From Planosporangium flavigriseum (GTDB lineage Bacteria > Actinomycetota > Actinomycetes > Mycobacteriales > Micromonosporaceae): a DNA stretch of 64,000 nt. How positions within the stretch are numbered: position 1 is the first letter of the stretch; each line of letters opens with the position of its first letter. Positions 10,342 through 17,916 of this stretch are shown one piece after another. Both the position numbers and the translations under genes were made by a program. Under the pieces are notes generated by a model, which saw only the letters and a list, made by a program, of their open reading frames with translations, searched no databases and was not told where the DNA came from. The stretch covers positions 372,001 through 436,000 of the forward strand of contig NZ_JAATVW010000001.1 of NCBI RefSeq assembly GCF_011947225.1. The letters run 5' to 3'.

Positions 10342-10773
10342 TCACAGCCCGCCGGGCAGCACCCCCTCTTCGATGCCGGCGAAGTCCTCCTCGCTTTCGG
10401 CGAGGTAGGTATCCCAGGCTTGCCGGTCCCAGATCTCCACCCTGGTGCTCGCCCCGATCACGACAAGCTCGCGGTCCAGCCCGGCGTACTCCCGCAGATG
10501 CGCGGGGATGGTCACCCGGCCCTGCTTGTCGGGCACCTCGTCGTGTGCGCTGGCGAAGAACACCCGGCTGTAGGCCCGGGCGGCCTTGTGCGTCATCGGC
10601 TGCTCACGCAGCTGACTGGCGATGCGGGCGAACTCGGAGACGGGAAACACGTAGAGGCATCGTTCCTGCCCTTTGGTGATCACGACACCTCCCGCCAACT
10701 CATCTCGAAACTTCGCTGGAAGGATCAACCGGCCCTTTTCGTCCAGGCGAGGAGTGTGGGTGCCGAGAAACAT
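10342..10773 (-). CDS. mraZ: MraZ, transcriptional regulator of the dcw operon
   Basis: The protein has 143 residues and two SpoVT/AbrB-like halves. The sequence opens [20 protein letters not shown], and a second [18 protein letters not shown] unit lies near residues 80-97; the repeated DxKGRxxxP is the family signature. MraZ binds tandem repeats upstream of its own operon and usually represses it. Matching repeats lie 68-97 bp upstream of this start. GGGGGTAGGGG precedes the ATG. Confidence 0.97.
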   Translation of the reverse strand: MFLGTHTPRLDEKGRLILPAKFRDELAGGVVITKGQERCLYVFPVSEFARIASQLREQPMTHKAARAYSRVFFASAHDEVPDKQGRVTIPAHLREYAGLDRELVVIGASTRVEIWDRQAWDTYLAESEEDFAGIEEGVLPGGL

Positions 10774-10840
10774 CGACCCCTACCCCCCTCCCGCGCTCCG
10801 CGGTCCCCCCCGGGGCCGGCAGAGCCCCCCGCTCCGCCAT

Positions 10841-10870
10841 TGCGCCCCACTCTACTCCACTTCCCTCCAC
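10841..10870 (-). promoter_or_regulatory. MraZ box: three 10-bp direct repeats upstream of mraZ
   Basis: Read on the minus strand toward mraZ, the sequence is GTGGAGGGAA, GTGGAGTAGA, GTGGGGCGCA: three exactly contiguous 10-mers. MraZ of E. coli is known to bind TGGGN repeats with a 10-bp period just upstream of its gene. The geometry is the same here with TGGAG/TGGGG cores, so autoregulation is the natural reading. Confidence 0.8.
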
Positions 10871-10932
10871 CGTCAACGCAGAATGGCGCCGAGTAACGGC
10901 GTCGAGCCGCGAAAAAGCGCAGTTCAGGGAGG

Positions 10933-10952
10933 GTGGAGCGCGGTGGAGGGCA
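10933..10952 (+). promoter_or_regulatory. Two-copy MraZ-like box on the plus strand
   Basis: GTGGAGCGCG and GTGGAGGGCA are contiguous 10-mers with the same GTGGAG core and period as the mraZ-proximal box, but in the opposite orientation, facing murT. Two copies is fewer than the three or four usual in MraZ operators. Confidence 0.5.
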
Positions 10953-11069
10953 CCACCGGGGACCGGAACACCCGTCACTATTCCGACACGATGGTGCCCC
11001 ACGAACCGTGGCGAAAAGTCGTTTTTTGGGTTTTTGTTCCTGGCGTGTCGTGGATCGTCCCATCCCGTG

Positions 11070-11089
11070 GTGGGGTGAAGTGGAGCGCG
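11070..11089 (+). promoter_or_regulatory. Second two-copy MraZ-like box upstream of murT
   Basis: GTGGGGTGAA and GTGGAGCGCG are contiguous 10-mers ending 112 bp before the murT start. The core and the 10-bp period match the box at 10841-10870. This suggests that MraZ may also act on murT-gatD. Confidence 0.5.
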
Positions 11090-11201
11090 GCCCGGCGCGA
11101 TGGAGGGCCGCCGATCGGCCGTCCCCGTCCGCCCCTCCCGATCCAGCACGCCCGGTCGGCGGACGGTAGGGTCGCCGTATCGCCGACCCCGTGAGAGCGT
11201 G

Positions 11202-12434
11202 ATGACGACGAAGAAGCTGCCACTGCGGGCCAAACTCGCTACGTCGGCGACGCGCGGCGCCGCCGCCCTGTCTCGAGCCACCGGACGTGGTGACGGTTCG
11301 GTCATCGGCGGGCGGATCGGGCTCATGATCGACCCGAACCTGCTCACCGAACTGGCCGCCGGCCGCCGGATCGTGCTGATCTCCGGCACCAACGGAAAGA
11401 CCACGACGACGAGGCTCACCACCGCGGCCGTCAGTGTGCTCGGCGAGGTCGCGAGCAATGCGCTCGGCGCCAACATGCCCACCGGGCACACGTCCGCGCT
11501 CGCCAAGGCCGGCCCGACGCCGTACGCGGTGCTCGAGGTCGACGAGCACTACCTCCCGCAGGTCCTCGACACCACCCGTCCACGCGTGGTGGCCCTGCTC
11601 AACCTGAGCCGCGACCAGCTGGACCGGGCCAAAGAGGTCGCCATGATGGCCGCGCTGTGGCGGGAGACCCTCGTCGGGCGCGACGTTCACGTGGTGGCCA
11701 ACGCCGACGACCCCATGGTCACCTGGGCCGCCCAGTCGGCGGAGCACGTCACCTGGGTCGCGGCCGGGCAGCGCTGGCACGACGACTCGTGGGTGTGCCC
11801 CGAGTGCGGCTCCGCCATCGAACGCAACGGCGACGCCTGGTGGTGCAACGGCTGCCCGCTGCGCCGACCCGTTCCAGAGTGGACGGTCCAGCAGGACGGC
11901 GTGGTCGACCCGACCGGCACGTACCACGAGGTGAAGCTGCAGTTACCCGGCCGCGTCAACCGGGCCAACGCGGCTACCGCGCTCGCCGTCGCGGCCCACT
12001 TCCGGGTACGCGTCGAAGACGCCCTGCCCCGGCTGGCCGAAGTGAAGTCGGTCGCGGGCCGCTACGCCACGGTGGAGCGCGACGGGCGCCTGATCCGGCT
12101 GCTGCTGGCGAAGAACCCGGCCGGCTGGCTGGAGGCCTTCGACATGGCCGAGCAGGTGCCGACCCTGCTGTCCATCAACGCGCGTGACCCCGACGGCCTG
12201 GACACCTCGTGGCTGTACGACGTGGACTTCTCACCGCTGCGCGGGCGCCGTGTGCTCATCTCCGGCGACCGGGCGATGGACCTCGCGGTACGGCTGACCG
12301 TCAACGCGATCCCGTTCGAGCACATACCGTCGTTCAGCCAGGCGTTGGCCTCGGTGCCGCCGGGCCGGCTGGAAGTTATCGCCAACTACACCGCGTTCCA
12401 GGACATCCGAGCGGAGCTCGATCGTGTCAACTGA
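11202..12434 (+). CDS. murT: MurT, lipid II isoglutaminyl synthase, Mur-ligase-like subunit
   Basis: The protein has 410 residues. With GatD it amidates D-isoglutamate in lipid II. The P-loop [12 protein letters not shown] is at about 61-72. An inserted zinc ribbon (CPEC...CNGC, near 197-221) and a C-terminal DUF1727 region follow, which together distinguish MurT from MurC-F. The DxxW/ARDPDG segment that supports the amidotransfer is INARDPDGLDTSWLYDVDF. The ATG at 11202 was chosen over an upstream in-frame ATG at 11100, because MurT normally begins shortly before RAKLA. It overlaps gatD. Confidence 0.93.
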   Translation: MTTKKLPLRAKLATSATRGAAALSRATGRGDGSVIGGRIGLMIDPNLLTELAAGRRIVLISGTNGKTTTTRLTTAAVSVLGEVASNALGANMPTGHTSALAKAGPTPYAVLEVDEHYLPQVLDTTRPRVVALLNLSRDQLDRAKEVAMMAALWRETLVGRDVHVVANADDPMVTWAAQSAEHVTWVAAGQRWHDDSWVCPECGSAIERNGDAWWCNGCPLRRPVPEWTVQQDGVVDPTGTYHEVKLQLPGRVNRANAATALAVAAHFRVRVEDALPRLAEVKSVAGRYATVERDGRLIRLLLAKNPAGWLEAFDMAEQVPTLLSINARDPDGLDTSWLYDVDFSPLRGRRVLISGDRAMDLAVRLTVNAIPFEHIPSFSQALASVPPGRLEVIANYTAFQDIRAELDRVN

Positions 12435-13134
12435 ATCCCGACTGCGGCTGGTCTGGGTCTACCCCGACCTGCTGTCGACCTACGGTGACCGGGGCAACCT
12501 GCTGATCCTGGAGCACCGGGCCGCCCTGCGTGGTCTCCCGGTCGAGTGCATCGAGGTCCGCTCCGACCAGCCCATGCCCGCAGACGGCGACATCTACCTG
12601 CTCGGCGGCGGGGAGGACGGTCCGCAGTCGCTCGCGGCCCAGCGGTTGGCCGCCGACGGCGGGCTGCACCGGGCCGTCGACCGCGGCGCCGTCGTCTTCG
12701 CCGTCTGCGCTGGGTACCAGCTTCTCGGCCACTCGTTCTACGCCAAGGGAACCCAGTGCCGCGGCCTGGAAATGCTCGACCTGCACTCCGACCGCGGCCC
12801 CACCCGGGCCGTCGGCGAGATCGCCGGCGAGATCGACCCCCGGCTCGGCCTGCCGCCGCTGACCGGCTTCGAAAACCACGGCGGGCGCACCCACCTCGGC
12901 CCCGGCGCTCACCCGCTCGCCCGCGTCACCACGGGCATCGGCAACGACGGGCAGACCGAGGGCGCCTGGAACGGCCGAATTCTGGGCACGTACTCGCACG
13001 GCCCGGCCCTGGCCCGCAACCCCGACCTGGCGGATCTGCTGCTGCGCTGGGCCACCGGCGGCGACCTCGCACCGATCGACGACACCTGGCCCGACCGGCT
13101 GCGCCGGGAGCGCCTGGCCGCCGTCGCGCGCTGA
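12424..13134 (+). CDS. gatD: GatD, lipid II isoglutaminyl synthase, glutaminase subunit
   Basis: The protein has 236 residues. This class I (CobB/CobQ-like) glutamine amidotransferase releases ammonia from glutamine for MurT. The nucleophile is in FAVCAGYQLLG (Cys about 95), and the catalytic His in GTYSHGPALARN (about 190). FENHGGRT is also characteristic. The GTG start lies inside the murT 3' end (11-bp overlap), so the two subunits are probably coupled. The stop codon lies in the first copy of a 28-bp tandem duplication. Confidence 0.93.
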   Translation: MSTESRLRLVWVYPDLLSTYGDRGNLLILEHRAALRGLPVECIEVRSDQPMPADGDIYLLGGGEDGPQSLAAQRLAADGGLHRAVDRGAVVFAVCAGYQLLGHSFYAKGTQCRGLEMLDLHSDRGPTRAVGEIAGEIDPRLGLPPLTGFENHGGRTHLGPGAHPLARVTTGIGNDGQTEGAWNGRILGTYSHGPALARNPDLADLLLRWATGGDLAPIDDTWPDRLRRERLAAVAR

Positions 13135-13176
13135 GCGCGCCCTCAAGCGCCGTCGCGCGCTGAGCGCGCCCTCAAG
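13120..13176. repeat. Tandem duplication of the gatD 3' end (28 bp x2)
   Basis: A 28-bp unit at 13120-13147 is repeated exactly at 13149-13176, with 1 bp between. The first copy encodes the last residues and stop codon of gatD. The second is untranslated and runs into the inverted repeat at 13173. Each unit contains a GCGCGC-TGA-GCGCGC dyad. Confidence 0.9.
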
Positions 13177-13252
13177 ATCCGCGCAGTTTGGGCCTAACTG
13201 CTGCTATCCCGCCGGGGGATGCCGCAGTTTCGCCCAAACTGCGCGGATCTTG
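13173..13252. terminator. Bidirectional terminator-like inverted repeat between gatD and leuS
   Basis: Perfect 21-bp arms (13173-13193 and 13232-13252) flank a 38-bp centre that itself contains AACTGC/GCAGTT and ATCCC/GGGAT complementarity, so a much longer hairpin can form. It sits between two convergent genes and is AT-richer than its surroundings. It has no clean T-run. It could instead be a dispersed palindromic element. Confidence 0.7.
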
Positions 13253-13269
13253 CGCGTTGCGGGCTGCGC

Positions 13270-16137
13270 TCAGACGACGACGCTGACCATCCGCCCCGGT
13301 ACGACGATGACCTTCCGGGGCTCCTTGCCCGCCAGGTGATCGGCGATCTCGGCCAACGCGGCCGCCCGCACGGCGTCCTGATCGGCGTCCGCCGGCACCT
13401 CGACCCGACCGCGCACCTTGCCGTTGACCTGCACCGGGTAGGTGACGGTCGCCGCCACCAGCAGCGCCGGATCGGCTTCCGGGAACGGCACGTACGCCAC
13501 GGTCTCGTCGTGGCCCAGCCGGCGCCACAGCTCCTCCGCGACGTGCGGGGCGAACGGCGACATCATCAGCACCAGTGGCTCCACGACCTCCCGCGCGGCG
13601 CCGGCCGCCGAAACGGTGGTGGCCCGGTTGGTCAGCTCGATCAACTTGGCGATGGCCGTGTTGAACCGCATCGCGTCCACGTCCTCGCGGACCCCGGCGA
13701 TCACACGGTGCAGCAGCTGGCGGGTCTCGGAGTCGGCCGGGGAGTCGACCACCCGGGTCGCCCCGGTCTGCTCGTCGACGACCAGGCGCCACACCCGCTG
13801 CAGGAACCGCTGCGCGCCGACCACGGCGCGGGTCTCCCAGGGGCGGGAGACGTCCAGCGGACCCATCGACATCTCGTACACCCGGAACGTGTCGGCGCCG
13901 TACACCTCGCACATCTCGTCCGGCGTGACCACGTTCTTCAGGGACTTGCCCATCTTGCCGTACTCGCGGCTGACCTCCTGGTCACCGTAGAAGTAGCGGC
14001 CGTCGGACTCGACGATCTCCTCCGCCGGCACGTACACGCCACGCGCGTCGACGTAGGCGTACGCCTGGATGTACCCCTGGTTGAACAGCTGCCGGAACGG
14101 CTCCCGGCTGCTGACGTAGCCCAGGTCGTACAGCACCTTGTGCCAGAACCGGGCGTACAGCAGGTGCAGCACCGCGTGCTCGACCCCGCCGACGTACAGG
14201 TCCACGCCGCCGACGTCACCGCGATCGCGCGGGCCCATCCAGTACCGCTCGTTCTCCGGGTCGACCAGCGCGGAGTCGTTGTCGGGGTCCAGGTAGCGCA
14301 GCTCGTACCAGGACGAGCCGGCCCACTGGGGCATCGTGTTCGTCTCGCGCCAGTACTTCTTCGGCCCGTCCCCCAGGTCCAGGGTGACCTCGACCCAGTC
14401 CTGCACCCGCGACAGCGGGGTCTCCGGGTCGGTGTCGGCGTCGTCCGGGTCGAACGTACGCGGCGAGAAGTCCTCCACGTCGGGCAGCTCGACCGGCAGC
14501 ATCGACTCCGGCAGCGCGACCGGCAGGCCGGTGGAGTCGTAGACGATCGGGAACGGCTCACCCCAGTACCGCTGGCGGCTGAACAGCCAGTCCCGCAGCC
14601 GGTACGTGACCGCGCCGGTGCCGTGGCCGCTCTCCTCCAGCCACTGGATCATCTTCGCCTTGGCGTCGGCGATGCTCAGCCCGTCCAGGCTGAGTCCGTG
14701 AGGGGCGGCGGAGTTGATCGCCGTGCCCTCGCCGGTGTACGCCTTGCCCTCGAAGTCGGCCGGCGGCTGCACGGTACGGATGATCGGCAGGTCGAAGACC
14801 TCCGCGAACTCGTAGTCCCGCTCGTCCTGCCCGGGCACCGCCATGATCGCGCCGGTGCCGTAACCGGCCAACACGTAGTCGGCGATGAAGATCGGAATCT
14901 GGGCGCCGTTGACCGGGTTGGTGGCGTACGCGCCGGTGAAGACGCCGGTCTTCTCCTTGGCGTCGGCCTGGCGTTCCACGTCCGACTTGCTCGCTGCGAA
15001 CTGACGATACGAAGCGACCGCCTCGGCCGGCGTGGCGTGACCGCCGGTCCAGGCCGGCCGCGTGCCTTCCGGCCAGGCGGCCGGGACGATGCCGTCAACG
15101 GCCGGGTGCTCGGGCGCCAGCACCATGTACGTCGCGCCGAACAGCGTGTCCGGCCGGGTCGTGAAGACCCGCAGCGCCCCGCCGGAGAACGGGAAGTCGA
15201 TGTGCGCGCCGACGGACCGTCCGATCCAGTTGCGCTGCATGGTCTTGACCTTGTCCGGCCAGTCCAGCTTGTCCAGATCTTCCAGCAGCCGGTCACCGTA
15301 CGCGGTGATGCGCATCATCCACTGCCGCAGGTTGCGCCGGAAGACCGGGAAGTTACCCCGCTCGCTGCGCCCCTCGGCGGTGACCTCGGCGTCGGCCAGG
15401 GCGGTACCCAGCCCGGGGCACCAGTTGACCGGGGCCTCGGCCACGTACGCCAGCCGGTGGTCGTCGATCACCACGCGGCGCTCCACCTCGGTCAGCTCCG
15501 CCCACGGCCGGCCGTCGGGGGTGGGCCGCTCACCGGCTTCGAACTCCGCGACCAGCTCGTCGATCGGCCGGGCCTTTCGCTGCTCCGGGTCGTACCAGGA
15601 GTTGAAGATCTTCAGAAAGATCCACTGCGTCCAGCGGTAGAAGGCGACGTCGGTGGTGGCGAAGCTGCGCCGGTCGTCGTACGCCAGACCCAGCCGGCGC
15701 AGCTGCGACCGGTACCGCTCGATGTTGACCTCGGTCGTGGTGCGCGGGTGGGTGCCGGTCTGCACGGCGTACTGCTCAGCCGGCAGGCCGAACGCGTCGA
15801 AGCCCATCGGGTGCAGCACGTTGTACCCGGTCATCCGCTTGAAGCGGGTGTAGGAGTCGGTGCCGATGTAGCCCAGCGGGTGACCGACGTGCAGGCCCGA
15901 CCCGGACGGGTACGGGAACATGTCCATCACGTACAGCTTCTCTGCCCCGAAGCGCGGGTGGCTGGGGTCAGCGAGCGGGCCGGTCGGGTTGGGGGCGTGG
16001 AACGTGCCGTGCTCCGCCCAGTAGTCCTGCCAGCGGGCCTCGATGTCGTTCGCCATCGCGGCCGTGTACCGGAACGGCGGGGTGTCGCCGGCGTTCTCGG
16101 CCGCGTGCACCGCCGTCGTGTCGGCTGCCTCGCTCAT
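13270..16137 (-). CDS. leuS: Leucyl-tRNA synthetase
   Basis: The protein has 955 residues. It charges tRNA-Leu. The HIGH signature appears as [12 protein letters not shown] near residue 80. A CP1 editing domain follows (contains [20 protein letters not shown]). The KMSKS signature is [10 protein letters not shown] near 727, followed by the anticodon-binding and C-terminal domains. The length fits the bacterial form with its leucine-specific insertion. The ATG has only a weak GGTGGC upstream. The 157-nt leader carries a leucine-rich leader peptide and a terminator, so expression is probably set by attenuation. Confidence 0.97.
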   Translation of the reverse strand: MSEAADTTAVHAAENAGDTPPFRYTAAMANDIEARWQDYWAEHGTFHAPNPTGPLADPSHPRFGAEKLYVMDMFPYPSGSGLHVGHPLGYIGTDSYTRFKRMTGYNVLHPMGFDAFGLPAEQYAVQTGTHPRTTTEVNIERYRSQLRRLGLAYDDRRSFATTDVAFYRWTQWIFLKIFNSWYDPEQRKARPIDELVAEFEAGERPTPDGRPWAELTEVERRVVIDDHRLAYVAEAPVNWCPGLGTALADAEVTAEGRSERGNFPVFRRNLRQWMMRITAYGDRLLEDLDKLDWPDKVKTMQRNWIGRSVGAHIDFPFSGGALRVFTTRPDTLFGATYMVLAPEHPAVDGIVPAAWPEGTRPAWTGGHATPAEAVASYRQFAASKSDVERQADAKEKTGVFTGAYATNPVNGAQIPIFIADYVLAGYGTGAIMAVPGQDERDYEFAEVFDLPIIRTVQPPADFEGKAYTGEGTAINSAAPHGLSLDGLSIADAKAKMIQWLEESGHGTGAVTYRLRDWLFSRQRYWGEPFPIVYDSTGLPVALPESMLPVELPDVEDFSPRTFDPDDADTDPETPLSRVQDWVEVTLDLGDGPKKYWRETNTMPQWAGSSWYELRYLDPDNDSALVDPENERYWMGPRDRGDVGGVDLYVGGVEHAVLHLLYARFWHKVLYDLGYVSSREPFRQLFNQGYIQAYAYVDARGVYVPAEEIVESDGRYFYGDQEVSREYGKMGKSLKNVVTPDEMCEVYGADTFRVYEMSMGPLDVSRPWETRAVVGAQRFLQRVWRLVVDEQTGATRVVDSPADSETRQLLHRVIAGVREDVDAMRFNTAIAKLIELTNRATTVSAAGAAREVVEPLVLMMSPFAPHVAEELWRRLGHDETVAYVPFPEADPALLVAATVTYPVQVNGKVRGRVEVPADADQDAVRAAALAEIADHLAGKEPRKVIVVPGRMVSVVV

Positions 16138-16203
16138 CTCGTTTTCGCCACCTTCGTCTACCGGTTCTTCGCGGTCAGCATGTCAAAGCGGTCGGAGGGC
16201 ATG

Positions 16204-16228
16204 AAAAAACCCCTCACACAGGAGGGGT
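16204..16228 (-). terminator. Intrinsic terminator in the leuS leader (attenuator)
   Basis: On the minus strand ACCCCTC-CTGTGT-GAGGGGT is followed directly by a run of six T. This classic Rho-independent terminator lies between the leader peptide and the leuS start, where it can only regulate leuS. Upstream, GGGCCGTGC, overlapping the end of the leader ORF, can pair with GCACGGC-GA-CCC. That pairing would remove the 5' arm of the terminator, an apparent antiterminator. Confidence 0.8.
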
Positions 16229-16255
16229 CGCCGTGCCATTCACCGTCTTCAGCGA

Positions 16256-16294
16256 TCAGCACGGCCCGCTAAGAAGCCGGAACTGCCGGGTCAT
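16256..16294 (-). CDS. leuS leader peptide (12 aa)
   Basis: The ORF reads MTRQFRLLSGPC and stops 27 nt before the terminator hairpin. It has two adjacent leucine codons, both CTT, a rare choice in this GC-rich genome where CTG/CTC dominate. The ATG is about 7 nt after a TACACT -10 element, so the message is probably leaderless. By analogy with ribosome-mediated attenuation, stalling at CTT-CTT when charged leucyl-tRNA is scarce would let the antiterminator form. Confidence 0.7.
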   Translation of the reverse strand: MTRQFRLLSGPC

Positions 16295-16301
16295 GGTCGC
16301 G

Positions 16302-16307
16302 AGTGTA
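16302..16307 (-). promoter_or_regulatory. -10 element for the leuS leader transcript
   Basis: TACACT (minus strand) lies 7 nt before the leader-peptide ATG, placing the transcription start at or next to the A of the ATG. No convincing -35 is seen at 16-18 nt spacing. Confidence 0.5.
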
Positions 16308-16345
16308 GCGCGCCGGAGCGGGTGGAGGCACATGGTACGGAAGGA

Positions 16346-16367
16346 GGGCGCCCCGCTTGGGGCGCCC
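16346..16367 (-). terminator. Terminator-like hairpin after the GT4 gene
   Basis: A perfect 9-bp GGGCGCCCC/GGGGCGCCC stem with a 4-nt loop lies 46 bp beyond the stop of the glycosyltransferase and before the leuS promoter. There is no T-tract, as is common for actinobacterial terminators. It separates the two transcription units. Confidence 0.6.
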
Positions 16368-16412
16368 GCCTCGCAGAACAGGGGAAGATCCCCGCAGACA
16401 GAGCCGTGCCGA

Positions 16413-17753
16413 TCAGAGCGACAGCAGGTTGCCCTCGGGGACGACGATGCGCGGACGCACGACCCGGGCGAGCGCCGCCGGCGCCTCCGCCGAAACAGCC
16501 TCCGCCGAAACAGCCGAGAACCCGGGTGCCTGGCGGAGCGCGCTCCCGTACGCCTCCACCGTGCGCCGGGCGACCGTCGCCCAGCTGTACCGCTCGGCGA
16601 CCATGGCGCGGGCGTCCTGAGCCAGCTTGCCGGCGTACGACGCGTCGGCGAGCAGGCTGCTGACCGCCTCGGCGAGGCCGTCCGGGTCCTTGGCCGGGAA
16701 CGTCACGCCCGTCACGCCGGGTTCGACGATCTCGGTCAGGCCACCGGTCACGGCCACGGCCAGCGGCGCCCCGGCCGAGGCGGCCTCGAGGGCCACCATG
16801 CCGAACGGTTCGTAGATGCTCGGTACCACGACGGTGTCCATGGCCGCGAGCATCGGCGGCAGCCGGTCCTCGCCGAGGAAGCCGGTGAAGCTGACCGCGC
16901 GCTGGAGCTGGCGTCCGCGTACCTCGTCGCGCAGTTCGTCGGAGTACGGCCCGTCGCCGGAGATGACCAGCCGCAGGCCCGGGTGTGCCATCCGCAGCCG
17001 GGGCATGGCCGCGATCAGGTCCTGCACGCCCTTCTCGTACACCAGACGGCCGGCGAAGCCGAGCACCGGGCCCTCGCCGGCGTAGCGCGACCGGACCGCG
17101 GCGACCGACCGTGGCTTCGGGCGCCACTGGGCCGCGTTGACGCCGTTGGGGACGACCTCGACCTTGCCCGCGTCCAGTTCGAGCAGGCGGCCCACCTCCC
17201 AGCGCATGTACGCCGAGCAGACCAGCACCCGCGTGGCCTCGTGGCCCAGCCAGTACTCGATGGAGTGGATGCACTTGTTCATGTCGCCGGGCAACCATCC
17301 CTGGTGCCGGCCGGCCTCGGTGGCGTGGATCGTGGCGACCAGCGGCAGCCCGAGGTGCTCGGACAAGGTCACCGCGGTGTGGGCGACCAACCAGTCGTGG
17401 GCGTGGACGAGGTCGTACTCCCCGGCGTCGGCGACCCGTAGCGCGGCCCGGGTCAGCGAGTGGTTGAACGCCATCGTCCAAGCCAGCAGCGACGGCGTCG
17501 ACAGGGGGAACAGCGGCGGGTCCTCGGGGGCGCGCACCACCCGGACGCCGTCGACGTACTCCTCCAGCGGCGCTCCCGGCGCGTGCCGGGCAACGACGGT
17601 GACTTCGTGTCCGGCCGCGACGAGCGCGGTCGAGAGTTGATGGACGTGCCGCCCGAGCCCGCCGACGACGACCGGCGGAAATTCCCAGGACAGCATCAGC
17701 ACACGCAGCGGACGGGAGTTCTTCAGATCATCGAGACTGGTGATGGTGTCCAC
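16413..17753 (-). CDS. GT4-family glycosyltransferase, glycogen/alpha-glucan synthase-like
   Basis: The protein has 446 residues from the GTG at 17753, which has AAAAGGGG upstream. An ATG 54 bp further upstream lacks a ribosome site. The fold is two Rossmann domains: N-terminal LMLSWEFPPVVVGGLGRHVHQL (glycine-rich donor loop), VHAHDWL and ATIHATEAGRHQGW; then VVPNGVN and the EPFGMVALEAASAG (E-x7-E) signature of retaining GT-B enzymes. Similarity is to GT4 glycogen synthases that use ADP- or UDP-glucose. Adjacent debranching and glucosidase genes support a role in an alpha-glucan pathway. The donor is not deducible. Confidence 0.85.
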   Translation of the reverse strand: MDTITSLDDLKNSRPLRVLMLSWEFPPVVVGGLGRHVHQLSTALVAAGHEVTVVARHAPGAPLEEYVDGVRVVRAPEDPPLFPLSTPSLLAWTMAFNHSLTRAALRVADAGEYDLVHAHDWLVAHTAVTLSEHLGLPLVATIHATEAGRHQGWLPGDMNKCIHSIEYWLGHEATRVLVCSAYMRWEVGRLLELDAGKVEVVPNGVNAAQWRPKPRSVAAVRSRYAGEGPVLGFAGRLVYEKGVQDLIAAMPRLRMAHPGLRLVISGDGPYSDELRDEVRGRQLQRAVSFTGFLGEDRLPPMLAAMDTVVVPSIYEPFGMVALEAASAGAPLAVAVTGGLTEIVEPGVTGVTFPAKDPDGLAEAVSSLLADASYAGKLAQDARAMVAERYSWATVARRTVEAYGSALRQAPGFSAVSAEAVSAEAPAALARVVRPRIVVPEGNLLSL

Positions 17754-17916
17754 GCCGCGGCCCCTTTTGTCGCCAATGATCACCGTTCGGACGTGATTCT
17801 CCGGCATTTAGGGCAATTTTTATTCCCTCGTACCGGTGAACTGTCGGTGGGATCGGAGCTCATCCTGCCTGGTGAGGGTTACCGACGAAGCAAAAAGCGT
17901 TTCCCCGAAGTAACGG

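Larger units (their letters stand above)
10774..11201. other. 428-bp divergent regulatory region between mraZ and murT
   Basis: No gene is visible here. The region holds three clusters of 10-bp-spaced GTGG(A/G)G repeats, listed separately. A T-rich stretch (about 11010-11041: TTTTTT, GGG, TTTTT) is unusual against the surrounding high GC. A weak -10-like TAGGGT lies at 11167-11172, 30 nt before murT. No Shine-Dalgarno is evident for murT. Confidence 0.7.

Noticed and set aside
11100-11201. Upstream in-frame ATG extending MurT by 34 residues
   Set aside because: The extension is Arg/Pro-rich and would cover the candidate -10. MurT homologues begin near the ATG at 11202.
13219-16272. A 1017-codon plus-strand open frame opposite leuS
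   Set aside because: Antisense shadow with no recognisable motif; leuS is complete on the other strand.
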